A stretch of 48,044 nucleotides of DNA, taken from an uncultured Bacteroidales bacterium. GTDB taxonomy: Bacteria; Bacteroidota; Bacteroidia; Bacteroidales; UBA932. Below the pieces are notes generated by a model. The model was not told the DNA's origin. It saw only the letters and a program-made list of their open reading frames with translations, and searched no databases. How positions within the stretch are numbered: position 1 is the first letter of the stretch; the number at the start of each line of letters is the position of its first letter. Below, piece after piece: positions 23,004 through 30,614 of the stretch. The stretch lies in the NCBI GenBank assembly GCA_947167015.1, contig CAMVGM010000015.1:1-48044 (forward strand). Direction: 5' to 3'. A program made the translations under genes and the position numbers.

Positions 23004-24680
23004 ATGGCAGACGAAAAGATCATCTTCTCGATGAACGGGGTGGGCAAGGTCCTCCCTCATAATAACAAGGTCATCCTCAAGGACATCTACCTTTCCTTCT
23101 TCTACGGGGCCAAGATCGGCATCATCGGTCTGAACGGCTCGGGCAAATCGACGCTCCTGAAGATCATCGCCGGCGTGGAGAAATCCTACAAGGGCGAGGT
23201 GGTCTGGGCGCCGGGCTACACCGTCGGCTACCTGGAGCAGGAGCCGCAGATGGACCCGGACAAGACCGTCCTGGAAGTGGTACAGGAGGGCGTCGCGGAA
23301 GTGATGGCCCTGCTGACCGAGTACAACGAGATCGGCCTGAAGTTCTGCGAGCCGATGTCAGATGACGAGATGAACGCGCTGATCGAGCGCCAGGGCGAAC
23401 TGACCGAACTCATCGAGCACCACGACGGCTGGGAGATCGACGCCAAGCTGGAACGGGCGATGGACGCCCTTCAGTGCCCGCCTTCCGACGCGAAGGTGGC
23501 CACCCTGTCCGGTGGCGAACGGCGCCGCGTGGCGCTCTGCCGCCTGCTGCTCCAGGCACCGGACGTGCTGCTGCTCGACGAGCCCACGAACCACCTCGAT
23601 ACCGAGAGCATCCAGTGGCTGGAGGCCCACTTGCAGAAGTACAAGGGCACCGTGATCGCCGTTACGCACGACCGGTATTTCCTCGACAACGTGGCGGGCT
23701 GGATCCTCGAACTGGACCGCGGCGAGGGCATCCCCTGGAAGGGAAACTATTCGTCCTGGCTGGAGCAGAAGAGCATACGCCTCGCCCAGGAAGAGAAGCA
23801 GGAAAGCCGCCGGCGCAAGACCCTGGAACGTGAGTTGGAGTGGGTCCGGATGGCGCCCAAGGCCCGCCAGGCCAAGCAGAAGGCCCGTCTGGGCGCTTAT
23901 GAGAAACTGGCCTCCGCGGACACGAAAGAGAAGGAGGCCCGGCTGGAAATCTACATCCCCAACGGCCCGCACCTGGGCAACAAGGTCATCGAGTTCCACG
24001 ATGTCAGCAAGGCCTATGGCGACAAACTGCTGTTCGAGCACCTGACCTTCGTACTTCCGCCCGCCGGCATCGTGGGCGTGATCGGCCCGAACGGCGCCGG
24101 CAAGACCACCCTCTTCCGCCTGATCATGGGCATCGAGCAGCCCGACAGCGGCACCATCGAGATCGGCCCGACGGCCAAGATCGCCTATGTGGACCAGCAG
24201 CACAAGAGCATCGATCCCGACAAGACGGTCTATGAGACCATCGCGGGCAATTCCGAGTGGGTGCGCCTGGGCGGCCGGGACATCAACGCCCGTTCCTGGG
24301 TGTCGCGTTTCAACTTCTCCGGCGCCGACCAGGAGAAACTCTGCGGGGTGCTCTCCGGCGGCGAGCGCAACCGCCTGCACCTGGCGCTCACGCTCAAGGA
24401 CGAGGGCAACGTACTGCTGCTCGACGAACCGACCAACGACGTGGATGTCAACACGATACGCGCATTGGAAGAAGGCCTCGACGGCTTCGCGGGCTGCGCC
24501 GTGGTGGTCAGCCACGACCGCTGGTTCCTGGACCGCATCGCCACGCACATCCTGGCCTTCGAAGGCGACGGACAGGTGTATTTCTTCGAGGGCAGCTATT
24601 CGGAATACGAGGAGAACCGCAAGGCGCGCCTGGGCGAAACGGAGCCGAAGCGTTTCAAGTATAAAAAACTGATGGAGTAG
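23004..24680 (+). CDS. ettA: Energy-dependent translational throttle protein EttA (ABC-F)
   Basis: A 558-residue soluble ABC-F ATPase that binds the ribosomal E-site and, in E. coli, tunes entry into elongation with the ATP/ADP ratio. Two nucleotide-binding domains are clear: Walker A GLNGSGKS near 43-50 and GPNGAGKT near 361-368, signatures LSGGERRR and LSGGERNR, Walker B LLLDEPTNHLD and LLLDEPTNDVD. The EttA arm region lies after the first Walker A (about 85-140) and the P-site-interaction linker RRRKTLERELEWVRMAPKAR lies in the middle. Length matches E. coli EttA (555). It is 6 nt downstream of cstA and 1 nt upstream of a small coiled-coil gene. Confidence 0.95.
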   Translation: MADEKIIFSMNGVGKVLPHNNKVILKDIYLSFFYGAKIGIIGLNGSGKSTLLKIIAGVEKSYKGEVVWAPGYTVGYLEQEPQMDPDKTVLEVVQEGVAEVMALLTEYNEIGLKFCEPMSDDEMNALIERQGELTELIEHHDGWEIDAKLERAMDALQCPPSDAKVATLSGGERRRVALCRLLLQAPDVLLLDEPTNHLDTESIQWLEAHLQKYKGTVIAVTHDRYFLDNVAGWILELDRGEGIPWKGNYSSWLEQKSIRLAQEEKQESRRRKTLERELEWVRMAPKARQAKQKARLGAYEKLASADTKEKEARLEIYIPNGPHLGNKVIEFHDVSKAYGDKLLFEHLTFVLPPAGIVGVIGPNGAGKTTLFRLIMGIEQPDSGTIEIGPTAKIAYVDQQHKSIDPDKTVYETIAGNSEWVRLGGRDINARSWVSRFNFSGADQEKLCGVLSGGERNRLHLALTLKDEGNVLLLDEPTNDVDVNTIRALEEGLDGFAGCAVVVSHDRWFLDRIATHILAFEGDGQVYFFEGSYSEYEENRKARLGETEPKRFKYKKLME

Positions 24681-24681
24681 G

Positions 24682-25068
24682 ATGAAGAAGACTTATTCAG
24701 ACGATATCAAAACCCTGCAGGACAGCATCAAGCGCTTGCAGGAGATCAAGGAAGTCCTCTACGCCGTGGAAGACGTCGCCCTGGAGGTGGAACGCAGCGT
24801 GAGCGAGATCGACGCCCGCATCCCCCTGCGGGAAAACCTCTCCCAGATCAAGGACGGCGAACAGCGCGCCCAGGCGGAGCACGCCCTGGACCTGCTCGAA
24901 GAAACCTTCGGACTTATCGACGAGATCCTGGGGCCGCCCGAGGACGAACTGACCGGCGAGCCCGTCGGCACGCCGATGGACCCAGTCGCCCGCGGCTCCC
25001 GTCCCAGCGAAATCCGTCTCGAAGACTTCCTCCGCAACTACAATCCCGGCAAGGGCAAGGTCAGCTGA
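24682..25068 (+). CDS. Small coiled-coil protein of unknown function
   Basis: A 128-residue acidic soluble protein. Residues 5-80 form a heptad-rich helix (DDIKTLQDSIKRLQEIKEVLYAVEDVALEVERS), then a Pro/Gly-rich flexible stretch and a short C-terminal helix (SEIRLEDFLRNYN). I recognise no family. The ATG follows the ettA stop after a single base, so the two proteins are probably made together; a link to translation is possible but is inferred only from position. Confidence 0.65.
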   Translation: MKKTYSDDIKTLQDSIKRLQEIKEVLYAVEDVALEVERSVSEIDARIPLRENLSQIKDGEQRAQAEHALDLLEETFGLIDEILGPPEDELTGEPVGTPMDPVARGSRPSEIRLEDFLRNYNPGKGKVS

Positions 25069-25083
25069 CGGCCGCCTCCGGGT

Positions 25084-26484
25084 TTATTCTACCGGGAAAT
25101 TGAAATACGTATCCGGATAAGGCTCGTTCCGGAGGGTGAAGTGCCACCACTCCTCGGAAATCGGCTTGAATCCGTGGCGCAGCATCGCCTCCCGCAGGAT
25201 CAGCCGGTTGCGGAACTGCTCTTCGCTGATGCCCCTCGGAGAAGCGGCCGCAGCGGCGGCGTCATAGACAGCCGTATCCGGGTTGCCGCAGAAATCGGGA
25301 TGGCTCTCGATGCCGAACCAGTCGAAGGTCCCGCCCATGTCCACTTCCTTGCCCGTAGCCATGTCGAACAGCGTCAAATCGACGGTGGAACCCCGTGTGT
25401 GCCCGCTTTTTGAAGCGATGTAGCCGCGCGGGAAGAGAACGTTCTTGTTCAGGTCGGGATAGAAATACGCTTTCATCCGCGTGTCCCGGCGATTGCGCGC
25501 CCAGCGCACGAAATGGTCCACGGCCATCTGCGGCCGGTAGGCGTCGAAGATCTTCAGCCGGTAGCCCAGCCGCATCACGTCGTCGCTGACGGCACGCAGG
25601 CTGTCGGCAGCCTCCCGCGTCATCAGGGCAACGGGCGCCAGGTATCCGTCGATGCGGTCTCCGACGAAATTGTAGCTGCTGAAATAGCGGATCTCCAGGA
25701 TGGCGTCCGGTATGGCTTCCGTCAGCGAGGCGAACGCGTCACGGCCGACTGGCCGGGCGGACGGAACCAGGCGGCGGAATTCCTGGCAGGCACGCGCCAT
25801 CTGCGCGCGGAAGGCGGGGCTGGTCTGCAGGCGCGCGTAGCCGATGCCCGCGGCGATGCGGCTGGCATCCACGTCGCTCTGCCAATGGGCGCCGGCGATG
25901 ATCCGGCTCTCCCCGTATGCCCAGGCCCGCTCATAGATGGCTTCGGCCGCGGCCGGGTTGATCTCGGCCAGAAGCAGGGCCGCCGTCCAGCCGCGCATCG
26001 TGTGCCCGGACGGGTAGCTCCCCTCCCCGCTCAGTTCCTTTTCCTCGCCGGTCAGCATCGCTTCGTGGAAGCGCTCGAAGGGCCGCATCCGGTGGTAGAA
26101 CGCCTTGGGCGCCACGCGCATCTGGTCCGTCGTGGCCAGGCTGCGCGTCATCAGCGCCCAGATCTCGGGGGTAGCCTCCTCGGAGACGGCCAGGCCGAAA
26201 GGCACGCTGAGTTCCGTGATCAGCGCCCCGTAGCTCCAGACCGCGTCGCGCCGGGCCATCGCCGCCCGTGCGGAGTCCGGCCGCTGCGTCTTGCCCCACA
26301 TGTAACGCATGATGTCGTAGGTGAAGGCGGCGGACAGGGTGTCCGGCGGCGCCGGCAGGCTCCGGATCAGGTCGGGGAGTTCCTCCGTCGTGAAGAAGGG
26401 TTCCGGATCGTTTTGCGCCCGGACAGGAAGGATGAAAGCCAGGGCCAGGGCGGCCGCGGCGAGGCTGTATTGGGAAAGTTTCAT
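25084..26484 (-). CDS. PAP2/class A acid phosphatase fused to VanX-type D-Ala-D-Ala dipeptidase
   Basis: A 466-residue secreted two-enzyme protein (signal peptide 1-23, VRA-QN). The N-terminal half has the full class A acid phosphatase motif: K127-x6-R134-P135, PSGH at 158-161, and S193-R194-x5-H200-x3-D204. The C-terminal half (about 250-466) is a D-Ala-D-Ala dipeptidase of the M15D/VanX type: NFVGDRIDGY (about 272), zinc ligands H362 and D369 in SGHTRGSTVD, catalytic E445 and ligand H448 in EEWWH. Each half alone is a known family; the fusion is unusual. It could recycle phosphate and D-Ala-D-Ala from cell-wall material in the periplasm. Start 26484 was chosen because the longer frame (26571) has no protein-like lead and buries the signal peptide. 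Confidence 0.88.
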   Translation of the reverse strand: MKLSQYSLAAAALALAFILPVRAQNDPEPFFTTEELPDLIRSLPAPPDTLSAAFTYDIMRYMWGKTQRPDSARAAMARRDAVWSYGALITELSVPFGLAVSEEATPEIWALMTRSLATTDQMRVAPKAFYHRMRPFERFHEAMLTGEEKELSGEGSYPSGHTMRGWTAALLLAEINPAAAEAIYERAWAYGESRIIAGAHWQSDVDASRIAAGIGYARLQTSPAFRAQMARACQEFRRLVPSARPVGRDAFASLTEAIPDAILEIRYFSSYNFVGDRIDGYLAPVALMTREAADSLRAVSDDVMRLGYRLKIFDAYRPQMAVDHFVRWARNRRDTRMKAYFYPDLNKNVLFPRGYIASKSGHTRGSTVDLTLFDMATGKEVDMGGTFDWFGIESHPDFCGNPDTAVYDAAAAAASPRGISEEQFRNRLILREAMLRHGFKPISEEWWHFTLRNEPYPDTYFNFPVE

Positions 26485-26506
26485 GCCTAAATGTGTTTTG
26501 CGGCAT

Positions 26507-26514
26507 CTAAGATA
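26507..26514 (-). promoter_or_regulatory. Candidate -7 box of the PAP2-VanX gene
   Basis: TATCTTAG on the minus strand, one mismatch to TAnnTTTG, 22 nt before the ATG at 26484. Confidence 0.4.
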
Positions 26515-26538
26515 CGGAAAAACTGCCATTATTTTCAT

Positions 26539-26546
26539 TATATTTG
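26539..26546 (+). promoter_or_regulatory. -7 promoter box of the WYL-regulator operon
   Basis: TATATTTG, exact TAnnTTTG match, 32 nt before the ATG at 26579. Confidence 0.65.
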
Positions 26547-26578
26547 TCTCTTGACGACAACCAGTAAACAACGAGATT

Positions 26579-27022
26579 ATGGCCTACGACATTTCCCTCA
26601 AACTCCCGAAAGAGTGGGTGTCCGAGCTGGACAGCTACATCGATGAATCCGGCGTGGAGATCACGCATCTGAGTTGCCACCTGCCCAACGACAGGCTGCA
26701 GACCGACGAGGCGCTGATCGACGTCTATGCCGGGCCGCTCCCCGATGACACCACGGCCGCCGACCAGGCGCTTTCCAACTATGCCGATACGGTGGGCTTC
26801 GACGAAGACGACCCGGAGGATTTCGATCCCATCATCGAATGGCCGTTCAACGGCAAGAAGGCCTACGGTTTCGAGGCCATCGCCGAGGACGATTCCCCGA
26901 TGCGGATGATGTGCATCGAGTTCAAGAAAGGCGTCCTCGTGATCCTCTGCATCCTGGGCAAGGACGACGATACCCTCGTGCAGGCCGTCCAGCTTGCGGA
27001 GCGCGGCCTGCGCCTCAAGTAG
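26579..27022 (+). CDS. Acidic protein of unknown function, partner of a WYL regulator
   Basis: A 147-residue soluble, strongly acidic protein (run DEDDPEDFDP near 82-91) without signal peptide or membrane helix. Predicted strands at the end (MRMMCIEFKKGVLVILCILG) suggest a small alpha/beta fold. No family is recognised. The next gene, a WYL-domain regulator, starts 1 nt after its stop, so both are co-expressed; it might be a ligand-binding partner or the regulated product, which the sequence cannot settle. Confidence 0.7.
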   Translation: MAYDISLKLPKEWVSELDSYIDESGVEITHLSCHLPNDRLQTDEALIDVYAGPLPDDTTAADQALSNYADTVGFDEDDPEDFDPIIEWPFNGKKAYGFEAIAEDDSPMRMMCIEFKKGVLVILCILGKDDDTLVQAVQLAERGLRLK

Positions 27023-27023
27023 G

Positions 27024-27938
27024 ATGGACCAGCCCAAGATCGAGCGTGTCCTGCGCCTGATGACGCTGATGTCGGGCAGCGTCGGATACACCATCGACGA
27101 ACTCGCCGAGCGGCTGGACACGTCCTACCGCTCCATCTACCGGTATATCGATACCTTCAAGGCCTGCGGCTTTGCCGTGGAGAAAGTCCACGGCGGCATT
27201 TACCGCCTCGCGAAGATGTCCCCGAAATACCCGGACCTGGACAAGCTGGTCTATTTCTCGGAAGAGGAAGCCTATCTGGTGAACCACCTGATCGACCGGC
27301 TGGACCCGACCAACGCGCTCAAGGCGGGCCTGAAAAGCAAGCTGGCGGCCATCTATGCCAGCACCAGCATCGCCGATTATATCGACAAGGGCTCCAACGC
27401 GGCCAACGTTGAAGCGCTTTCGCACGCCATCCGGGAGAAGAAAGCCGTCCGCCTCATCCGCTATGAGTCCGGCCACAGTGGGCAGGTCCGCGACCGTCTC
27501 GTCGAGCCTTTTGCCTTCACGACCAATTACATAGACATCCAGGCCTACGACCTGGAAGACGGGAGCAACAAGATATTCAAGCTCAGTCGTATGGAAGAAG
27601 TGGCCGTGCTGGAGGACAAGCCCTGGACGCATGAGAAGGAGCACGTACTCCGTTCGATGGACGTGTTCCGGATGGCCGGCCGGGAGGAGTTCCGGGTCCG
27701 GCTGCGCCTGACGATGAAGGCGAAGAACCTGCTCGTGGAAGAGTATCCGCTTGCCGAACGCGACCTGACGGCGGATGGCGATACGCACTGGATCCTGGAT
27801 ACCGGCATCTGTGCCGTGGCCGGCGTGGGGCGCTTTGTTTCCGGGCTTGCCGGCGAGGTCGAAATCCTGGACGGAGATCCGCTCCGGGACTATCTGCGGG
27901 ATTATCAACAAAAATTTTCCAACTTTTTCACTCTTTGA
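27024..27938 (+). CDS. HTH-WYL domain transcriptional regulator
   Basis: A 304-residue DNA-binding protein. An N-terminal winged helix-turn-helix of the HTH_11 type is seen at about 5-65 (YTIDELAERLDTSYRSIYRYIDTFKACGFAVEKVHGGIYRL), then a helical linker and a WYL-type sensor domain at about 135-220 (REKKAVRLIRYESG...RDRLVEPFAFTTNYIDIQAYDLEDGSNKIFKLSRM), with a C-terminal WCX-like extension. WYL domains bind nucleic acid or nucleotides and often control stress or defence genes. ATG 27024, 1 nt past the previous stop, was chosen over the longer frame from 26994, which overlaps the upstream gene. An inverted repeat overlaps its own stop codon. Confidence 0.88.
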   Translation: MDQPKIERVLRLMTLMSGSVGYTIDELAERLDTSYRSIYRYIDTFKACGFAVEKVHGGIYRLAKMSPKYPDLDKLVYFSEEEAYLVNHLIDRLDPTNALKAGLKSKLAAIYASTSIADYIDKGSNAANVEALSHAIREKKAVRLIRYESGHSGQVRDRLVEPFAFTTNYIDIQAYDLEDGSNKIFKLSRMEEVAVLEDKPWTHEKEHVLRSMDVFRMAGREEFRVRLRLTMKAKNLLVEEYPLAERDLTADGDTHWILDTGICAVAGVGRFVSGLAGEVEILDGDPLRDYLRDYQQKFSNFFTL

Positions 27939-27969
27939 CAAGACCTGTCAAAACGCGGCCGTACCTTTG
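27934..27969 (+). promoter_or_regulatory. Promoter with operator-like inverted repeat
   Basis: TACCTTTG (27962-27969) is an exact -7 box. Upstream, TTTGACA-AGACC-TGTCAAA (27934-27952) is a perfect 7-bp inverted repeat whose left arm also supplies a -33 TTTG, though at 24 nt spacing. It could be an operator, perhaps for the WYL regulator, or a weak terminator of that gene. Confidence 0.55.
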
Positions 27970-28008
27970 TATCGTTGAATCAAAGGAACGACTTAATACA
28001 CAGGCCTT

Positions 28009-28164
28009 ATGAGCAAGAATGAAAAAATACTGAGCCTTCGCGCCGCGCTCGCGCAGCAGATCACGGACCGTACCCACAACGAGCAGGACGCCCGCGAAAT
28101 CGCAGGGCAGCTTTCATCCGATTTCATCGAGCTTTTCGGCGAGCTCGAGCTGGTGCTCGCCTAA
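28009..28164 (+). CDS. Small protein, 51 residues, unknown function
   Basis: A short open frame encoding 51 residues (MSKNEKILSLRAALAQQITD... to ...IELFGELELVLA). It is predicted to be almost wholly helical, with heptad-like Leu/Ile/Ala spacing that suggests a coiled coil or oligomer. It sits 39 nt behind a good promoter with an inverted repeat, and has an ATG, normal codon use and a TAA stop. No family is recognised. Its stop overlaps the stop of the convergent fRMsr gene by 3 nt. Support comes from promoter, start and codon character; there is no homology evidence. Confidence 0.6.
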   Translation: MSKNEKILSLRAALAQQITDRTHNEQDAREIAGQLSSDFIELFGELELVLA

Positions 28165-28613
28165 AGAAGTGCGGCAAGCAGGGCGGCGATGGGTTCCAGG
28201 CCCGCGGCGTCTTCCGCGTCGAAGGCCGCCAGATGACGGCTGTCAATGTCCAGCACGCCCAGGACTTCCCCGTCCTTGCAAAGCGGGACGACGATCTCGC
28301 TGCGCGAAGCAGAACTGCAGGCGATGTGCCCCGGGAAGGCCTCCACATCCGGGACCACGACGGTCTCACGCCGTGCCCAGGCCGTGCCGCACACCCCTTT
28401 CCCGTAAGGAATCCGCGTACAGGCGATCGGCCCCTGGAAAGGCCCCAGGACAAGTTCTTCCCCTTTGACCAGATAGAATCCCGTCCACCAGAAATCGAAA
28501 CTTCCGTGAATGAGGGCGGCCGCATTGGCCAGGTTGGCCGTGCGGTCGGACTCCCCTTCCAGCAAGCCCTTCATCTGGGCGAGCAGCAAGGCGTATCGTT
28601 CGGGCTTGCTCAC
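28161..28613 (-). CDS. msrC: Free methionine-(R)-sulfoxide reductase (GAF domain)
   Basis: A 150-residue cytoplasmic enzyme that reduces free Met-R-sulfoxide with thioredoxin-type electrons. It is a single GAF domain with the three fRMsr cysteines: C65 (IACTRIPYG), C75 (GKGVCGTA) and C99 (GHIACSSASRSEIVVP). The GFYL and GPFQG blocks are also typical. GTG at 28613 overlaps the stop of the upstream CPBP gene (GTGA), showing coupled translation; the longer frame to 28718 would run into that gene and lacks family similarity. Length equals that of E. coli fRMsr minus its short tail. Confidence 0.92.
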   Translation of the reverse strand: MSKPERYALLLAQMKGLLEGESDRTANLANAAALIHGSFDFWWTGFYLVKGEELVLGPFQGPIACTRIPYGKGVCGTAWARRETVVVPDVEAFPGHIACSSASRSEIVVPLCKDGEVLGVLDIDSRHLAAFDAEDAAGLEPIAALLAALL

Positions 28614-29434
28614 CGTTCGTCGCGCTTGCAGTTGTAGAGCAGGATCACGGTCAGCAGCACGCCGACCACCACGGCAGGAACGGAGGCTTCCGCTCCGAAA
28701 GCGCCGCCGGTAATCCAATCCGGACCGGTGATGATGGCGGAAAAGAGTTTTTCAGGAACGGATCCGCCGGAAACGGCGAAGCCCAGGATGTTGCCCTGGG
28801 TGTAGTTCCAGGCCCAATGGATGGCGATCGGGAGCCAGAGGGTCCCTTTGTACTTGTACGCGGCGCCGAGCAGCAGGCCGGCCTCGATCGCGATGGCGAC
28901 GGAACTCCAGATCGTGGCACCCTCGTTGGGCAGATGCATCGCGCCGAACAGCAGGGCGGAAATGATGAGTGCCACGGCGGTGTTCCACCGGTCGTCGATC
29001 AGGCGGAACAGCACGCCCCGGAAGATGATCTCTTCGAATACGGCGACCATCAGGAAGTACAGGAACCACTCCGCCTGCCCGATGGCATTGAAATGCACTT
29101 CAGAAATGCGGTAGGAGCCGGCCAGGGCCATCAGCCCGACGACCACGCCGAAATAGACGACGCCCAGCAGGAGCCCCAGGCCCGAGTCCTTCCAGAAACG
29201 GTTCATCGGAAGCTCCAACACGGGACGGCGCTCCGTCAGGTTGCACCAGACGGCATACAGGAAAAGCCCGAGTCCGGCGCAGAGGAAATAGGCGCCCATC
29301 CGGAACCACGGATTCGGCAGGGTCCGCGTCATCTGCGCGAACCCGTAGAGGATCATGAAGATGAAAAGTCCGCCCAGCAGGCAGAGAATCCATTTCCAAA
29401 GCGGCATCCGCGCCGCAGAAGTATATTTGCGCAT
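28610..29434 (-). CDS. CPBP-family intramembrane glutamic protease
   Basis: A 274-residue membrane protein with about eight helices. The Abi/CAAX-like protease motifs are present: EEIIFRG (about 145-151), FGAMHLPN (about 176-183) and HWAWNYTQGNILG (about 218-230), giving the Glu-Glu-Arg, His and His-Asn sites. Such proteins are proposed to process prenylated or other membrane peptides, and some act in bacteriocin immunity; the target here is unknown. Start ATG 29434 was preferred to 29461 because the promoter box TATATTTG (29459-29466) lies across the earlier codon. Its TGA overlaps the fRMsr GTG. Confidence 0.87.
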   Translation of the reverse strand: MRKYTSAARMPLWKWILCLLGGLFIFMILYGFAQMTRTLPNPWFRMGAYFLCAGLGLFLYAVWCNLTERRPVLELPMNRFWKDSGLGLLLGVVYFGVVVGLMALAGSYRISEVHFNAIGQAEWFLYFLMVAVFEEIIFRGVLFRLIDDRWNTAVALIISALLFGAMHLPNEGATIWSSVAIAIEAGLLLGAAYKYKGTLWLPIAIHWAWNYTQGNILGFAVSGGSVPEKLFSAIITGPDWITGGAFGAEASVPAVVVGVLLTVILLYNCKRDER

Positions 29435-29458
29435 CTTCGATTCGATTGGTAGGGAATA

Positions 29459-29466
29459 CAAATATA
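29459..29466 (-). promoter_or_regulatory. -7 promoter box of the CPBP-fRMsr operon
   Basis: TATATTTG on the minus strand, exact match, 24 nt before the chosen ATG at 29434. Confidence 0.65.
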
Positions 29467-29500
29467 ATTCTTTTTTGCAAATACCTTCTGCGGACGCCGG

Positions 29501-30523
29501 CTAGCGGAGCGAGGCCTTCGCCTGCTCGAGCGCCGCGATCACCCGGTCGCACCAGGCGTCGAATTCCGGATCGGGCACCTGGAGTGCGGGATGCGCGAGG
29601 ATGTTGGCGATCGTCTTCCGGACGCCCTGCTCGAAGCGCACGCCGGCCTGGAAGCCCGGTACGGCGCGTTTCAGCTTGGCATTGTCGAAGAGCACCGTCC
29701 AGGCCTTGTCGCCGATCAGTTCGGCCCGGAAATCATAGGGGCCCACGTCGCCCAGGAATTCGGAGGATACGTAATACGGCTTCAGTTCCACCCCGAGCGC
29801 GTCGGCGACGGTTTCATAGATCTGGCGCCAGGTCAGCGTCTCGTCGCAGGTGATCTGGAAAGCGTTCCCGATGGCGTGGGGATTGCCCATCAGGCCGATG
29901 AAGCCCTTGGCGAAATCGCTGTTGTGCGTGAGCGTCCACTGCGAAGTGCCGTCACCGTGGATGATGACCGGCTTGCCTTCCAGCATGCGGCGGAGGACCT
30001 GCCAGGACCCCTTCTTTCCGTGGACGGCCAGCGGGACGTTGCGGTCGTCGTAGGTGTGGCTGGGACGGATGACCGTGACCGGGAAACCCTCGCTGCGGTG
30101 CTTCTCCATCAGGAACTCCTCGCAGGCGATCTTGTCGCGGGAGTACTGCCAATAGGGGTTGACGAGCGGGGTGCCTTCGGTGATGAAGGGGCTCATGGCC
30201 GGTTTCTGGTAGGCCGAAGCGGAACTGATGTACATATACTGTTTGGTGCAGTCCTTGAACAGCCGCCAGTCGCGCTCGACCTGGACGGGCACGAAGCCGA
30301 TGAAGTCGCAGACGCAGTCCCACTGCAGCCCGGCCAGTTTGCGGGCGGCATCCGCTTCGTCGGCGATGTCCGCCTGGATGACGCGCACCCCCTCCGGGAC
30401 GGCTTCGCTGCGGGAACCCCGGTTGAGCAGGGTCAGTTCCCATTCCCCTGCTGCGGCGAGTTGGGCGGTGATGGCGGTGCTGATCGTTCCGGTGCCGCCG
30501 ATGAACAAGGCTTTTCTTTTCAT
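29501..30523 (-). CDS. NAD(P)-dependent epimerase/dehydratase-like SDR protein
   Basis: A 340-residue extended short-chain dehydrogenase. The Rossmann motif FIGGTGTISTAI (about 6-17) deviates from the usual GxxGxxG to GGTGTI, as in the SDR_a / isoflavone-reductase-like 'NAD-dependent epimerase' proteins. The catalytic site is degenerate: SSASAYQKP carries the Ser and Tyr, but YSRDKIACEE supplies the YxxxK pair (YSRDK). Substrate is unknown; nucleotide-sugar or related compounds are plausible. Start ATG 30523 follows the family opening MKRKALFIGGTG; a longer frame from 30562 adds 13 atypical residues. No exact promoter box is seen upstream; TAATTTG with a one-base-short spacer lies nearby. Confidence 0.82.
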   Translation of the reverse strand: MKRKALFIGGTGTISTAITAQLAAAGEWELTLLNRGSRSEAVPEGVRVIQADIADEADAARKLAGLQWDCVCDFIGFVPVQVERDWRLFKDCTKQYMYISSASAYQKPAMSPFITEGTPLVNPYWQYSRDKIACEEFLMEKHRSEGFPVTVIRPSHTYDDRNVPLAVHGKKGSWQVLRRMLEGKPVIIHGDGTSQWTLTHNSDFAKGFIGLMGNPHAIGNAFQITCDETLTWRQIYETVADALGVELKPYYVSSEFLGDVGPYDFRAELIGDKAWTVLFDNAKLKRAVPGFQAGVRFEQGVRKTIANILAHPALQVPDPEFDAWCDRVIAALEQAKASLR

Positions 30524-30590
30524 ACGTATGTTGTCTAACGGTTTGCTTTTGCAAATTAGCAATCTTTTTTCATTTTACGCGCATCTTGGC

Positions 30591-30598
30591 TATTTTTG
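30591..30598 (+). promoter_or_regulatory. -7 promoter box of the STAS-kinase gene
   Basis: TATTTTTG, exact TAnnTTTG match, 16 nt before ATG 30615; it rules out the longer frame that begins inside the opposite gene. Confidence 0.65.
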
Positions 30599-30614
30599 TA
30601 GAAACACTTTTGCG

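Noticed and set aside
29421..29430. A plus-strand TATATTTG box inside the start of the CPBP gene
   Set aside because: No plus-strand gene follows, so it is most likely a chance match within coding sequence.
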